A stretch of 24,246 bases of DNA from Microcaldota archaeon (lineage in GTDB: Archaea; Micrarchaeota; Micrarchaeia; Anstonellales; Anstonellaceae), in assembly GCA_026413805.1 (NCBI GenBank), contig JAOAKE010000008.1, positions 1 through 24,246 on the forward strand, in the 5' to 3' direction. The notes beneath the pieces are model-generated. The model did not search any database and was not told the DNA's origin. It saw nothing but the letters and a program-made list of their open reading frames with translations. The position numbers were made by a program, and so were the translations under genes. Positions 7,895 through 15,719 of this stretch are shown here, one piece after another (within the stretch, counting starts at the first letter, position 1; each line of letters opens with the position of its first letter).

Positions 7895-9274
7895 ATGGAC
7901 CTTGCAGAAGCAGTAAGCGAAAACAGAATTAACAGCATACTTGCTGAAAAGGGCGAAGAGCCAAGCCCTGGCGAGCTTTCGCGAATTTTGGAAAAGGCAG
8001 CTTGCAAAAAGGGGCTTGATCTCCACGAGGTTGCAGCACTGCTTAGCATAAGCAGCCAAGAGGGCATTGAAAGGCTTTTTCAGGCATCCTCAAAAGTAAA
8101 GCGGGAGATTTACGGCAACCGCTTGGTGTGGTTTGCCCCGCTTTACTTAAGCAACTACTGCACAAATTCTTGCGCCTATTGTGGCTTTTCAGCCCTCAAC
8201 CGCTCTCTTTCGCGCAAGAAGCTTTCAATGCAAGAGGTGGCAGAGGAAACACGCGCCCTTATAAAAATGGGGCACAAGCGGCTGCTTGTTGAATGCGGCG
8301 AGGATGAAAAAGAGGCGCCGATAGATTATGTCGTTGAGGCAATAAAGACAATCTACTCCACCAAAGAGGGAAAAGGGGAAATAAGGCGCGTCAATGTAAA
8401 CATTGCTGCAACCACGAAAGAGAACTATGCCAAGCTAAAAGCTGCTGGGATAGGCACTTACCAGCTTTTTCAGGAAACCTATCACCGCCCAACATATGAG
8501 CGCGTTCATTTCGGGTTCAAGAGGGATTTTGAGCGCCAGCTAACCGCGCACTGCCGGGCGTTTGAGGCAGGGATAGATGACTACGGACTTGGAGTCCTTT
8601 TCGGGCTTTATGATTACCGCTTTGAGGTGCTGGCGCTGGTCTCCCATGCCCAGTGGATGGAAAGGACATACGGCGTAGGGCCGCACACATTAAGCGTCCC
8701 ACGAATTCGGCCTGCCCAAGGAGTGATATTTATCCCCCCTTCGCCAGTCTCTGACACGGATTTTCTAAAAATAATCGCAGTGCTGCGGCTTGCAGTCCCC
8801 TACACGGGCATGATACTTTCCACGCGCGAAGCGCCAGGGCTGCGCGAGAAGGCGTTTGAGATTGGGATAAGCCAGGCATCAGCAGGCTCGCGCACCTCGC
8901 CTGGCGCATATAGCAGCGGGGAGGCTCCTGCTGAGCAATTTGAAATAAGCGACCGCAGGACTCCGCATGAAATTTTAGAAAGCATATGTGCCAAGGGTTT
9001 CCTCCCGAGCTTCTGCACAGCCTGCTACAGAAGCAAAAGGACAGGTGAGGCATTCATGCGGCTTGCAAAGACAGGAGAGATAAACAAGCTTTGCACCCCC
9101 AACGCCCTTCTAACCTTCAAGGAGTTTTTGGAGGATTATGCCTCGCCCAAGCTCAAAGAAGAGGGCGAGCAGCTGATTGCGAAGATGACATCTGAAGTTG
9201 AGCCAGCCAAACGGGAGGAGTTTATAAGAAGGCTAAAGAGAATAGAAAAAGGCGAGCGGGACTTGTTTTTCTAA
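7895..9274 (+). CDS. hydG: [FeFe]-hydrogenase maturase HydG, tyrosine lyase
   Basis: The 459-residue protein is HydG, the radical SAM enzyme that cleaves tyrosine to supply CO and cyanide to the H-cluster precursor. Both cluster sites are present: C89-x3-C93-x2-C96 in LYLSNYCTNSCAYCGF, and the HydG-specific C-terminal C374-x2-C377-x22-C400 in CTACYRSKRTGEAF...LCTPNALLTF, which binds the auxiliary cluster. The C-terminal motif excludes ThiH, which lacks this spacing. I chose the ATG at 7895 because it follows hydE by 4 bases, gives the family's usual length, and an upstream extension to 7799 would only add residues encoded inside hydE. No hydF or hydA follows; the next gene is Sua5 on the opposite strand. 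Confidence 0.95.
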   Translation: MDLAEAVSENRINSILAEKGEEPSPGELSRILEKAACKKGLDLHEVAALLSISSQEGIERLFQASSKVKREIYGNRLVWFAPLYLSNYCTNSCAYCGFSALNRSLSRKKLSMQEVAEETRALIKMGHKRLLVECGEDEKEAPIDYVVEAIKTIYSTKEGKGEIRRVNVNIAATTKENYAKLKAAGIGTYQLFQETYHRPTYERVHFGFKRDFERQLTAHCRAFEAGIDDYGLGVLFGLYDYRFEVLALVSHAQWMERTYGVGPHTLSVPRIRPAQGVIFIPPSPVSDTDFLKIIAVLRLAVPYTGMILSTREAPGLREKAFEIGISQASAGSRTSPGAYSSGEAPAEQFEISDRRTPHEILESICAKGFLPSFCTACYRSKRTGEAFMRLAKTGEINKLCTPNALLTFKEFLEDYASPKLKEEGEQLIAKMTSEVEPAKREEFIRRLKRIEKGERDLFF

Positions 9275-9321
9275 TGAGCGGCTGGCTTTTCAGTTGGAGC
9301 AGCTTGCCTGCCTTTATTATC
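9275..9321 (+). terminator. Possible T-rich terminator after hydG
   Basis: The 47-base gap between the converging hydG and Sua5 genes contains a pyrimidine/T-rich stretch at 9309-9333 that runs into the Sua5 3' end. Archaeal terminators are often U-rich tracts without a hairpin, so this could end the rightward transcript. The evidence is composition only. Confidence 0.3.
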
Positions 9322-10359
9322 CTACCTTATTATTTTAGAAGCAGCCTTCTTCATCCTGCTTGCCACTGCCAAGCCCAGCCCCTTGCGGCAAACAGGCTCT
9401 GCCACTATGATATCTACCTTTTCCTCGTCAAATTCCCGCAGCAGCCGGAAAAGGTTTTTGGCAGCCTCCTTTGCAGTCTTTCCAAGGCGCTTTACCACGC
9501 TCGCTTTATAATTTGCCTTTCCTCCAGCCACAATTATCCCAACCTTATAGCCCCTCTTCAAGTAGCCATCGGCGATTTTTTGCAGCCGCTCTTGCAGTTT
9601 TTTTCCAGTTCCTTCAACTAAAACAAGCTTTGCGCGCGGGGCATAGTGCCGATACTTCATGCCAGGGGATTTAGCGGCCTCTTTGGCAGGAATCTTCCCG
9701 AAGACCGCGGGGTGCAGCCTTACCCTGCCGAGCACCCCCTCTAACTCTTCAACGGTTATGCCTCCTGCGCGCAGCACAAGCGGAGGATTTGAAGTCAGGT
9801 CAAGCACAGTAGATTCAACCCCTATTTTTGTGCTGCCTCCATCAATTACAGCCTCAATGCTTCCCCCCAAGTCGCGAAGCACATGCTTGGCACAAGTCGG
9901 GCTCGGGCGCCCTGCTATATTTGCTGAGGGGGCTGCTATTGGCACTCCTGCCTTTTTTATCAGCCGCAGAGCCACCCTGCTTGCAGGCATCCTTATGGCA
10001 ACTGAATCAAGCCCGCCGCTTACCTCTGCTGGCACAGCCGCAGATTTTTTCAAGACCATTGTCAGCGGCCCTGGCCAAAATCTCTTTGCAAGCGCCTGAG
10101 CCATCGGTGGCACTTCTTTTGCAAGGTGGCGCAGCCATTTTCTGCTTGAAATATGGACAATCAGCGGGTTGTCCATGGGCCTTTTCTTTGCACGGAATAT
10201 GCGGCGCACTGCCTTTGGATTGAGGGCATTTGCGCCCAGCCCATAAACAGTCTCCGTGGGAAAGGCCACCAGCCCGCCCTTCTTTATTACAGAGGCTGCC
10301 TCGCTTATTGCCCTTGAAGGCGTGCTCTTGCCACTTGCCTTCAGCACCCTTGTTTTCAT
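9322..10359 (-). CDS. L-threonylcarbamoyladenylate synthase Sua5
   Basis: The 345-residue protein is a full-length Sua5, which makes threonylcarbamoyl-AMP from threonine, bicarbonate and ATP, the first step of the t6A37 tRNA modification. The N-terminal YrdC fold shows GGLVAFPTETVYGLGANAL, IFRAKKRPMDNPLIVHI and PSANIAGRPSPT, and GVESTVLDL follows. The extra ~120 residues after SPGMKYRHYAPRA form the Sua5-specific C-terminal domain, so this is Sua5 rather than the shorter TsaC. The ATG at 10359 lies about 25 bases from the AT-rich box at 10380-10389, consistent with a leaderless message. It converges on hydG and diverges from the MFS gene. Confidence 0.95.
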   Translation of the reverse strand: MKTRVLKASGKSTPSRAISEAASVIKKGGLVAFPTETVYGLGANALNPKAVRRIFRAKKRPMDNPLIVHISSRKWLRHLAKEVPPMAQALAKRFWPGPLTMVLKKSAAVPAEVSGGLDSVAIRMPASRVALRLIKKAGVPIAAPSANIAGRPSPTCAKHVLRDLGGSIEAVIDGGSTKIGVESTVLDLTSNPPLVLRAGGITVEELEGVLGRVRLHPAVFGKIPAKEAAKSPGMKYRHYAPRAKLVLVEGTGKKLQERLQKIADGYLKRGYKVGIIVAGGKANYKASVVKRLGKTAKEAAKNLFRLLREFDEEKVDIIVAEPVCRKGLGLAVASRMKKAASKIIR

Positions 10360-10379
10360 GAGCTGGTTTGCGCTGATTC

Positions 10380-10389
10380 GTTATTTAAC
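10380..10389. promoter_or_regulatory. Single central TATA-like box shared by divergent Sua5 and MFS genes
   Basis: GTTATTTAAC is centred at 10384.5, the exact midpoint of the 50-base gap between the two start codons (10359 and 10410). Its centre is 25-26 bases from each ATG, the usual distance from an archaeal TATA box to the transcription start. Both messages would be leaderless. The sequence reads as an acceptable TATA element on either strand. Confidence 0.5.
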
Positions 10390-10409
10390 ATTTCGCTCCA
10401 ATTCTTTTC

Positions 10410-11600
10410 ATGGGGTTTTTTTCTGGGATACGAAAAAACGTCTTTGCCCTAGGAGCAGCAAGCTTCTTTACCGACATTTCATCTGAGATGGTTTTTCCCA
10501 TCCTCCCTCTGTTCTTTTCGTCGTTTCTCGGCGTTGGCAAGGAAGTAATCGGGCTTATTGAGGGCGTGGCCAATAGCCTCTCTTCACTTTTGGAGATAGT
10601 TTTCGGCTATTGGTCTGACTCAAAAGAAAAGAAAAAATTCGTTCTTGCAGGCTACGGAATCTCTTCAATTTCAAAGCTGGGCATTGCACTTTCCCCATCA
10701 TGGCTGCCCATGGCTCTCTTTCGCTGGTCGGACAGGCTTGGAAAAGGCATTCGCACTGCCCCGCGGGATGCAATAATTGCCTCTTCAAGCCAGAAGGCAG
10801 TGCGAGGAAAGGCATTTGGGCTGCACCGCTCGATGGACACATTGGGGGCCATCATAGGCCCGCTTGCTGCGATCTTTTTGCTCTCCTTGCTTGGTGAAAG
10901 CGAGGCTTCTTACCGCACGATTCTTGCAGCAGCAGTTCTTCCTTCCATTTTTGCAGCGGCATTGGTTTATTTCTTCGTTTCTGAGCCTAAAAGGCAGCAC
11001 GGGCTGGAAGGAACGAAGATGGGCTTCTGGCAAAAATTGGGCCGCCTTTCCCCAGCTTATCGGCAGTTTTTGTCAGTTGCTTGCCTGTTTTCACTTTCTT
11101 ATTTTTCCTTCGCATTTCTTTTGTTGCGCGCCAGCGAGGTAGGCTTGAAAGCTGAAAGCGTGCTTGGTCTTTACCTCTTTTTCAATATATCATATGCCCT
11201 TTTTTCAATTCCAGCAGGCAGCCTCTCTGACAGGATAGGGCGAAAGCAAGTCCTTTCAGCTGCGATTTTTCTCTATGCCTTTGTTTGCATTGGCTTTGCC
11301 TTTGCATCAGAAGTCGTTCAGTTAGTCGCCTTGTTTGTGCTATATGGCATTTTTGTTGCCTCCTTTGAGTCAGTAAGTAGGGCGTTTATTTCTGACATCT
11401 CTGCAGAGAAGTCCCGCGGTCTTGCCTTGGGGGCATATAAGACAGCCACAGGCGCCATCCTTCTTCCAGCAAGCGCAATATTTGGCGCCCTCTGGTCATA
11501 TTTTGGTGCAGCAGTTGCATTTGGGGCAGCTGCCTTTGTTGCAGGGGCAGCAGGCGTTGCAATGGCAACGTGGGATTTTCGCGCAAAAGCTAGCAATTAA
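10410..11600 (+). CDS. Major facilitator superfamily transporter
   Basis: The 396-residue protein is an integral membrane transporter of the MFS type with about 11-12 hydrophobic helices. The loop between helices 2 and 3 carries EIVFGYWSDSKEKKKFV, a recognisable variant of the MFS motif A, and the symmetric loop in the second half has GSLSDRIGRKQVL, a good motif A match. RWSDRLGKGIRTAPRDAII between helices 4 and 5 is typical of a widespread prokaryotic MFS group of unassigned substrate. The substrate cannot be read from the sequence. The ATG at 10410 is 25 bases from the central TATA-like box, with no ribosome-binding site, so initiation is probably leaderless. Confidence 0.88.
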   Translation: MGFFSGIRKNVFALGAASFFTDISSEMVFPILPLFFSSFLGVGKEVIGLIEGVANSLSSLLEIVFGYWSDSKEKKKFVLAGYGISSISKLGIALSPSWLPMALFRWSDRLGKGIRTAPRDAIIASSSQKAVRGKAFGLHRSMDTLGAIIGPLAAIFLLSLLGESEASYRTILAAAVLPSIFAAALVYFFVSEPKRQHGLEGTKMGFWQKLGRLSPAYRQFLSVACLFSLSYFSFAFLLLRASEVGLKAESVLGLYLFFNISYALFSIPAGSLSDRIGRKQVLSAAIFLYAFVCIGFAFASEVVQLVALFVLYGIFVASFESVSRAFISDISAEKSRGLALGAYKTATGAILLPASAIFGALWSYFGAAVAFGAAAFVAGAAGVAMATWDFRAKASN

Positions 11601-11737
11601 TGGACAAACCTCTATTTGCACCGAACCCCGCTATTCTGAGCACTGCTTTGGCTGCAGCAGCCATCCAGCCTTTCCGCAACCTATTTTAATTCTAACTTTG
11701 TATTTTGAGCGGCGACAAGACCAAAAGACGTGGTTTA
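11601..11737 (+). promoter_or_regulatory. Promoter region of the topoisomerase VI genes
   Basis: CTATTTTAATT (about 11681-11691) is a TATA-like element that would start transcription near 11712. That excludes a possible TTG start at 11705 and favours the ATG at 11738. Upstream, GGCTG-cag-CAGCC (11650-11662) can form a small 5-bp hairpin without a following T-run, so I do not call it a terminator. Nothing else is evident in this gap. Confidence 0.4.
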
Positions 11738-13372
11738 ATGGCAACTGCCACCGAGCGGATATTCACCGAATTCAAGGAGCACTCAGTTGCCGAGTTTTTC
11801 AAGAAGAACCAGCAGATGCTTGGCTTTTCTGGCAAGACGCGCTCGCTCACCACAATAGTCCATGAGTATGTCACCAACTCCCTTGACGCCTGCGAAGAGG
11901 CGGGCATACTGCCAGATGTCACCATAACAATCACTGAGCTTGACAAGGAAAGCGGAAAATACCGCATAGTGGCAGAGGACAACGGGCCAGGCATCCCTGA
12001 AAAGCACCTTGGAAAAGCGCTTGGAATGATGCTCGCAGGGACAAAATTCCACCGCTACATGCAACAGAGAGGGCAGCAGGGGATAGGCGCATCAGGTTGC
12101 ACAATGGATGCGCAGATAACAACAGGCAAGCCAATCAAGGTGGTTTCGCGCTACGATGCAAAAAGGATTACCTGTGAGCTTTCAATAGACTTAAAGTCAA
12201 ATTCCCCCAAGGTTATGAACCTTGTAAAGGAAGAAGGCAACTTTGGTAGCGGGCTGCGTGTTGAGGCAGAGGTGGGCGATGTAAAATACGACAAGTCCTC
12301 TTTTGGAGTTTATGAATACATCCGCAGGACAGCGCTTGCCAACCCACACTTGCAAATTACCCTCAATTCCCCGGAAGGAGAGAAATTTACCTTTCCGCGC
12401 TCCTCAAACGCCATTCCTCCGCGCCCAGTGGAAGTGCAGCCGCATCCACTTGGTCTGACCACCAACGACCTAATAGACTTTGCCCACCGCGAGCGCGAGT
12501 GCAGGAAGCTCTCATCATTTTTGCAGGAGAGGTTTGTGCGGGTTTCAGCTGCAAAAGTGGAGGAGCTTCAAGGCATGCTCCCTGACATTGACTTTAACAA
12601 AAAGCCTGCCGACTTGCAGTGGCACGAGGCTGAGAGGCTGATTAAGGCATTTTCACAGGTAAAATGGATTGCCCCCTCTACTGATTCCCTTCGCCCGATT
12701 GGCAAGGAGCAGATTGAAAAGTCGCTCAAAAACATCCTGGCACCTGAATTCTTGGCAATCACCGAGCGCTCTCCGAAAATATTCCGAGGCGGGATTCCTT
12801 TCATGGTTGAGGCCGCCATTGCATATGGCGGAGGGGCAGGGAAGGAAAATGGCGGAGTCAAGACAAGCGAAATAATACGATATGCCAATCGTGCGCCCCT
12901 TCTTTTTGACAACTCCGGCTGCGCCATAACTGAGGCAGTCCGCGAAATTGACTGGAAGCGCTATGGATTGAAAAATTTTGAAGAGGAGCCGATGTCGGTT
13001 TTTGTCAACCTTTCAAGCGTTTATGTCCCTTACACCTCTGCAGGTAAGCAGGCGATTTCCAACGAAGAAGAAATTCTGCAAGAGATAAAAAACGCCATAA
13101 TGGAGGCTGCCCGTGACTTGCAGCGATACCTGTCTGGCAAAACCCGCGAGCGAGACAGGGCAGAGCGAAAAAAAGCAATCCTCCGCTATGTTTCACAGCT
13201 TTCCAAGGACCTCTCCGAGCTTGCAGGAAAGGGGACGCCTGAAGAAATAGAGAAAATGCTGGTGCGCCTCATTGAGACAAAATATTCAAAGCAGATAGAA
13301 GAGGGTGAAGATGAAAAGGAAGAAGGCGGGAAAAACGGCAAGATAGAAGAGGAGGAAGAGATAGAAGAGTAG
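11738..13372 (+). CDS. top6B: DNA topoisomerase VI subunit B (ATPase)
   Basis: The 544-residue protein is the GHKL ATPase subunit of the type IIB topoisomerase that relaxes and decatenates DNA in archaea. Bergerat-fold motifs are visible: EYVTNSLDAC (Glu43, Asn47), EDNGPGIP (Asp81) and QQRGQQGIGASG as the ATP lid. The transducer region continues through SSVYVPYTSAGKQAI. The final ~30 residues are strongly acidic (EEEEEIEE end), which I regard as a lineage-specific tail. I chose the ATG at 11738 over the upstream TTG because family members begin near this point and the likely promoter is at 11681-11691. Subunit A starts 27 bases downstream. Confidence 0.97.
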   Translation: MATATERIFTEFKEHSVAEFFKKNQQMLGFSGKTRSLTTIVHEYVTNSLDACEEAGILPDVTITITELDKESGKYRIVAEDNGPGIPEKHLGKALGMMLAGTKFHRYMQQRGQQGIGASGCTMDAQITTGKPIKVVSRYDAKRITCELSIDLKSNSPKVMNLVKEEGNFGSGLRVEAEVGDVKYDKSSFGVYEYIRRTALANPHLQITLNSPEGEKFTFPRSSNAIPPRPVEVQPHPLGLTTNDLIDFAHRERECRKLSSFLQERFVRVSAAKVEELQGMLPDIDFNKKPADLQWHEAERLIKAFSQVKWIAPSTDSLRPIGKEQIEKSLKNILAPEFLAITERSPKIFRGGIPFMVEAAIAYGGGAGKENGGVKTSEIIRYANRAPLLFDNSGCAITEAVREIDWKRYGLKNFEEEPMSVFVNLSSVYVPYTSAGKQAISNEEEILQEIKNAIMEAARDLQRYLSGKTRERDRAERKKAILRYVSQLSKDLSELAGKGTPEEIEKMLVRLIETKYSKQIEEGEDEKEEGGKNGKIEEEEEIEE

Positions 13373-13399
13373 CCAAAATTTCAGGCGGTTGATTTTGCT

Positions 13400-14524
13400 A
13401 TGGCACCTGTGAAAAAAGAAGGAAGGGGCAAAGACGAAGAGGTAATCAAGAAGCTTGAAGGGCTTGGAGAAGAGATGCTCGAGCAGATAAAGTCTGACTC
13501 ATCCCCTACTTTTACAACTGCCCTCCGGACCAAGAGCAACATAATCTTTGACGAAGGAGTTGGCTACATTCGGCTCGGCAGCAAGACAGAAGAGCGAAAA
13601 TTTGTAAATGTGGGGCAGGCGCGAAAGTTCATGCAGACAGTCGCGATTGCTGCCAAGTGCAAAAAGTTCCTCAAGGAAAACGCGCACACCTCCATTCGTG
13701 GCTTGTTCTACCAGCTGAAATTCTCGCTTGGCGAAAACCTTGATGAGGAGCTTTTCTCAGAGCAGTCTGAAAGCAACCCCCTGGTTGAGGATTTGGAAGT
13801 GGCACTCAATGTAAAGCGCGAGGATTTGAACCTCAATACAGACAGGAAAGGGGTAGTTGCAGGTCCGCTTGTGCTTCGCGACAAATTCGGTGGCGAAGAG
13901 ACAATAATTGATTGCACCAAGCAGGGGCGAAGCGGCTGGATGATTCCATCTGACGTAGACAATGGGATGGATTTTGTCGAGGTAAATGCTGACTATGTGC
14001 TGGTAGTTGAAAAAGACGCCATGTGGCAGCGGCTCAACGAGGACAAGTATTGGAAAAAGGAAAATTGCATACTCATCACTCCGAAGGGGCAGGCCTCAAG
14101 GGGATGCAGGAGGCTGATTCGTAAGCTGGCAAGCATGAAGCTGCCTGTGTATATCTTTACCGATTGCGATGCATGGGGCTGGTATATCTACTGGACCATA
14201 AAGACAGGGAGCATGAACTTGGCTTATTTGGGAAGCGACATTGCCACGCCAGAAGCAAAATTTGTTGGCGTCACCATGCGCGACATAAAGGACTACAACT
14301 TCCTTTCTCAGCTAACTATAAATGCAAAGGAAGTGGACATCAAGCGCGCGGAGGAAATGCTCACCTATGACTGGATCCAGAAGCACAAGGACTGGGTGGA
14401 AGAGCTAAAAACCGTTCTCAAGACAAAGAAAAAGCTTGAGCAGGACGCATTGCAGGGCCCAAGGCTCTCATTTGTAGGCGAATACCTGCGCGAGAAGATT
14501 GCAAAGCATAAGTTCCTGGCTTAA
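13400..14524 (+). CDS. top6A: DNA topoisomerase VI subunit A (Spo11-like)
   Basis: The 374-residue protein is the DNA-cleaving subunit, homologous to eukaryotic Spo11. The catalytic tyrosine is Tyr104 in SIRGLFYQLK within the winged-helix CAP domain. The Toprim domain carries the metal ligands Glu204 (VLVVEKDAMW) and Asp255/Asp257 (FTDCDAWGW). All active-site residues are present, so the enzyme should be functional with subunit B encoded just upstream. The stop codon overlaps the stop of the opposite-strand thiolase: the four bases TTAA at 14521-14524 contain both terminators. Confidence 0.97.
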   Translation: MAPVKKEGRGKDEEVIKKLEGLGEEMLEQIKSDSSPTFTTALRTKSNIIFDEGVGYIRLGSKTEERKFVNVGQARKFMQTVAIAAKCKKFLKENAHTSIRGLFYQLKFSLGENLDEELFSEQSESNPLVEDLEVALNVKREDLNLNTDRKGVVAGPLVLRDKFGGEETIIDCTKQGRSGWMIPSDVDNGMDFVEVNADYVLVVEKDAMWQRLNEDKYWKKENCILITPKGQASRGCRRLIRKLASMKLPVYIFTDCDAWGWYIYWTIKTGSMNLAYLGSDIATPEAKFVGVTMRDIKDYNFLSQLTINAKEVDIKRAEEMLTYDWIQKHKDWVEELKTVLKTKKKLEQDALQGPRLSFVGEYLREKIAKHKFLA

Positions 14525-15462
14525 AAAGAAGCCCTATCCAAAAGCACACACAGGGAGCAGGCTTCCTTTGATGATGGCTCGCCACAAATGGCGCATCTTC
14601 CTATCTTCTCGCCCTGCTTTTCTACCTTGCCCCTGAAAGCTTCCTGGAGCATTTTTTGTTGCTCCAAAAATGCCCTGACAACCCTCAGCTTTGTGCCAGG
14701 GTATCTTTCCTCAAACTTATTGAGCATTTCGCGGACAGATTGGCGGAATGCACTGTGGGCATATGGGCACTCTGCAAAAGCTATCTCAATTCCTTTCATT
14801 ACTGCATAAGCCGCTATGTCGCGCTCAGGAGTAAGGAAAAGGGGCTTTATTCTGGTGATAAAAAGCTCATCTTCCACTGCCCCTGAAAGGGGGCCAAAGC
14901 GCGCCAGCCTTTCAGGCTCATTGCGCATGTAGTTCATCAGGACAGTTTGCGCAACGTCATCTGCATTGTGCCCAATTGCTATCTTGTCTGCGCCCATTTT
15001 TCGTGCAAGCTTGTTAAGGAGGTAGCGGCGCATAACACCGCAAAAAGAGCATGAGCGCTCGGCTCCCTTCTTTTTAAGCAAAAAGTCAAGAGTGTTGCCG
15101 AATTCCCTGCGAAATGAGGCCACCTTAAGCGGGACTTTGAGCTTTCGGCATTCCCTTTTTGCCACCTCAAGCGTCTTGTTCCGATAGCCCGCGATTCCCT
15201 CATCAATTGTTATTGCAAAAAGCTTAATCGGAAGGGATTTGCTGATTTTGTGGAGCATGTGGAGCATCACGGTGCTGTCTTTTCCGCCTGACAAAGCAAC
15301 CGCTATTCGCTCCCCTTTTTTCAGCATGCGGTAGTGCCTTACGGTCCGAAGCACGCGCGACTCAAAAAATTGGGTAAAGTGCGACTGGCACAGGTCGGCG
15401 CCCATGTAATAAAGAGAAATTGCTGCCCTCTTGCCGCACTTGGAGCATGGAGCAAAACTCAT
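14521..15462 (-). CDS. tRNA 2-thiolation enzyme, TtuA/Ncs6 family
   Basis: The 313-residue protein belongs to the TtuA/Ncs6/Ctu1 group of ATP-dependent tRNA thiolases. An N-terminal zinc ribbon has C6, C9, C25 and H28. The PP-loop ATP-pyrophosphatase motif SGGKDST occupies 58-64. C138 and C141 (CSFCGVMRR) with C232 (AECPYAH) match the three cysteines that hold a 4Fe-4S cluster in TtuA. A C-terminal zinc ribbon has CAICGE...CSLC. Members make 2-thiouridine at position 34 or 54 of tRNA; the sequence alone does not tell me which. It begins immediately after the stop of a ubiquitin-like protein ending in Gly-Gly, the expected sulfur donor. No E1-like activating enzyme is visible in this window. 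Confidence 0.93.
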   Translation of the reverse strand: MSFAPCSKCGKRAAISLYYMGADLCQSHFTQFFESRVLRTVRHYRMLKKGERIAVALSGGKDSTVMLHMLHKISKSLPIKLFAITIDEGIAGYRNKTLEVAKRECRKLKVPLKVASFRREFGNTLDFLLKKKGAERSCSFCGVMRRYLLNKLARKMGADKIAIGHNADDVAQTVLMNYMRNEPERLARFGPLSGAVEDELFITRIKPLFLTPERDIAAYAVMKGIEIAFAECPYAHSAFRQSVREMLNKFEERYPGTKLRVVRAFLEQQKMLQEAFRGKVEKQGEKIGRCAICGEPSSKEACSLCVLLDRASF

Positions 15463-15651
15463 CTATCCACCAAAGATTACCCTCATTACCTTTACCTTGT
15501 CTTTCTTTGAAATTGGCGTGCGGTCTGAGGCAAGCTTGCCATTGACTTTCACCAATACTTCTTCTTTTGCCAGCCCGAGCACTGAAATTAGCTCTCCCAC
15601 GCTGGAAGCTGCCTTGACCTTTGCCTTTCGCCCATCTAGAATTACCTGCAT
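15463..15651 (-). CDS. Ubiquitin-like sulfur carrier (SAMP/ThiS/TtuB type)
   Basis: The 62-residue beta-grasp protein ends in the diglycine VIFGG, the feature by which SAMP, ThiS, MoaD and TtuB proteins are adenylated and thiocarboxylated. VLVKVNGKLASDRTPISKKDKVKV is typical of the fold. It most likely donates sulfur to the thiolase encoded next; archaeal homologues can also modify proteins. I prefer the ATG at 15651 because GGGTGAG lies just before it and the shared TATA box near 15696 would start transcription downstream of the alternative ATG at 15678, which would add nine residues. The last codons GGT GGA TAG run directly into the ATG of the thiolase and may serve as its ribosome site. 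Confidence 0.88.
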   Translation of the reverse strand: MQVILDGRKAKVKAASSVGELISVLGLAKEEVLVKVNGKLASDRTPISKKDKVKVMRVIFGG

Positions 15652-15689
15652 CTGCTCACCCGGCTTGGCAGTTGGCATTTTTATGCAAC

Positions 15690-15703
15690 AATTAAATATA
15701 ATT
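15690..15703. promoter_or_regulatory. TATA-like box between sulfur-carrier and transglutaminase genes
   Basis: AATTAAATATAATT is a near-symmetric AT-rich element centred at about 15696. Rightward it sits 24 bases before the ATG at 15720, giving a leaderless message. Leftward it would start transcription near 15671, leaving a leader of about 20 bases with GGTGAG before the ATG at 15651. One box could serve both genes. Confidence 0.5.
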
Positions 15704-15719
15704 GTGCAGTATCGCTACT

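Noticed and set aside
7895..9274. ThiH (thiamine tyrosine lyase) instead of HydG
   Set aside because: The C-terminal CTACYRSKRTG...C motif with C-x2-C-x22-C spacing is characteristic of HydG, and hydE is adjacent.
11650..11662. Intrinsic terminator hairpin after the MFS gene
   Set aside because: The stem is only five pairs and no T-run follows.
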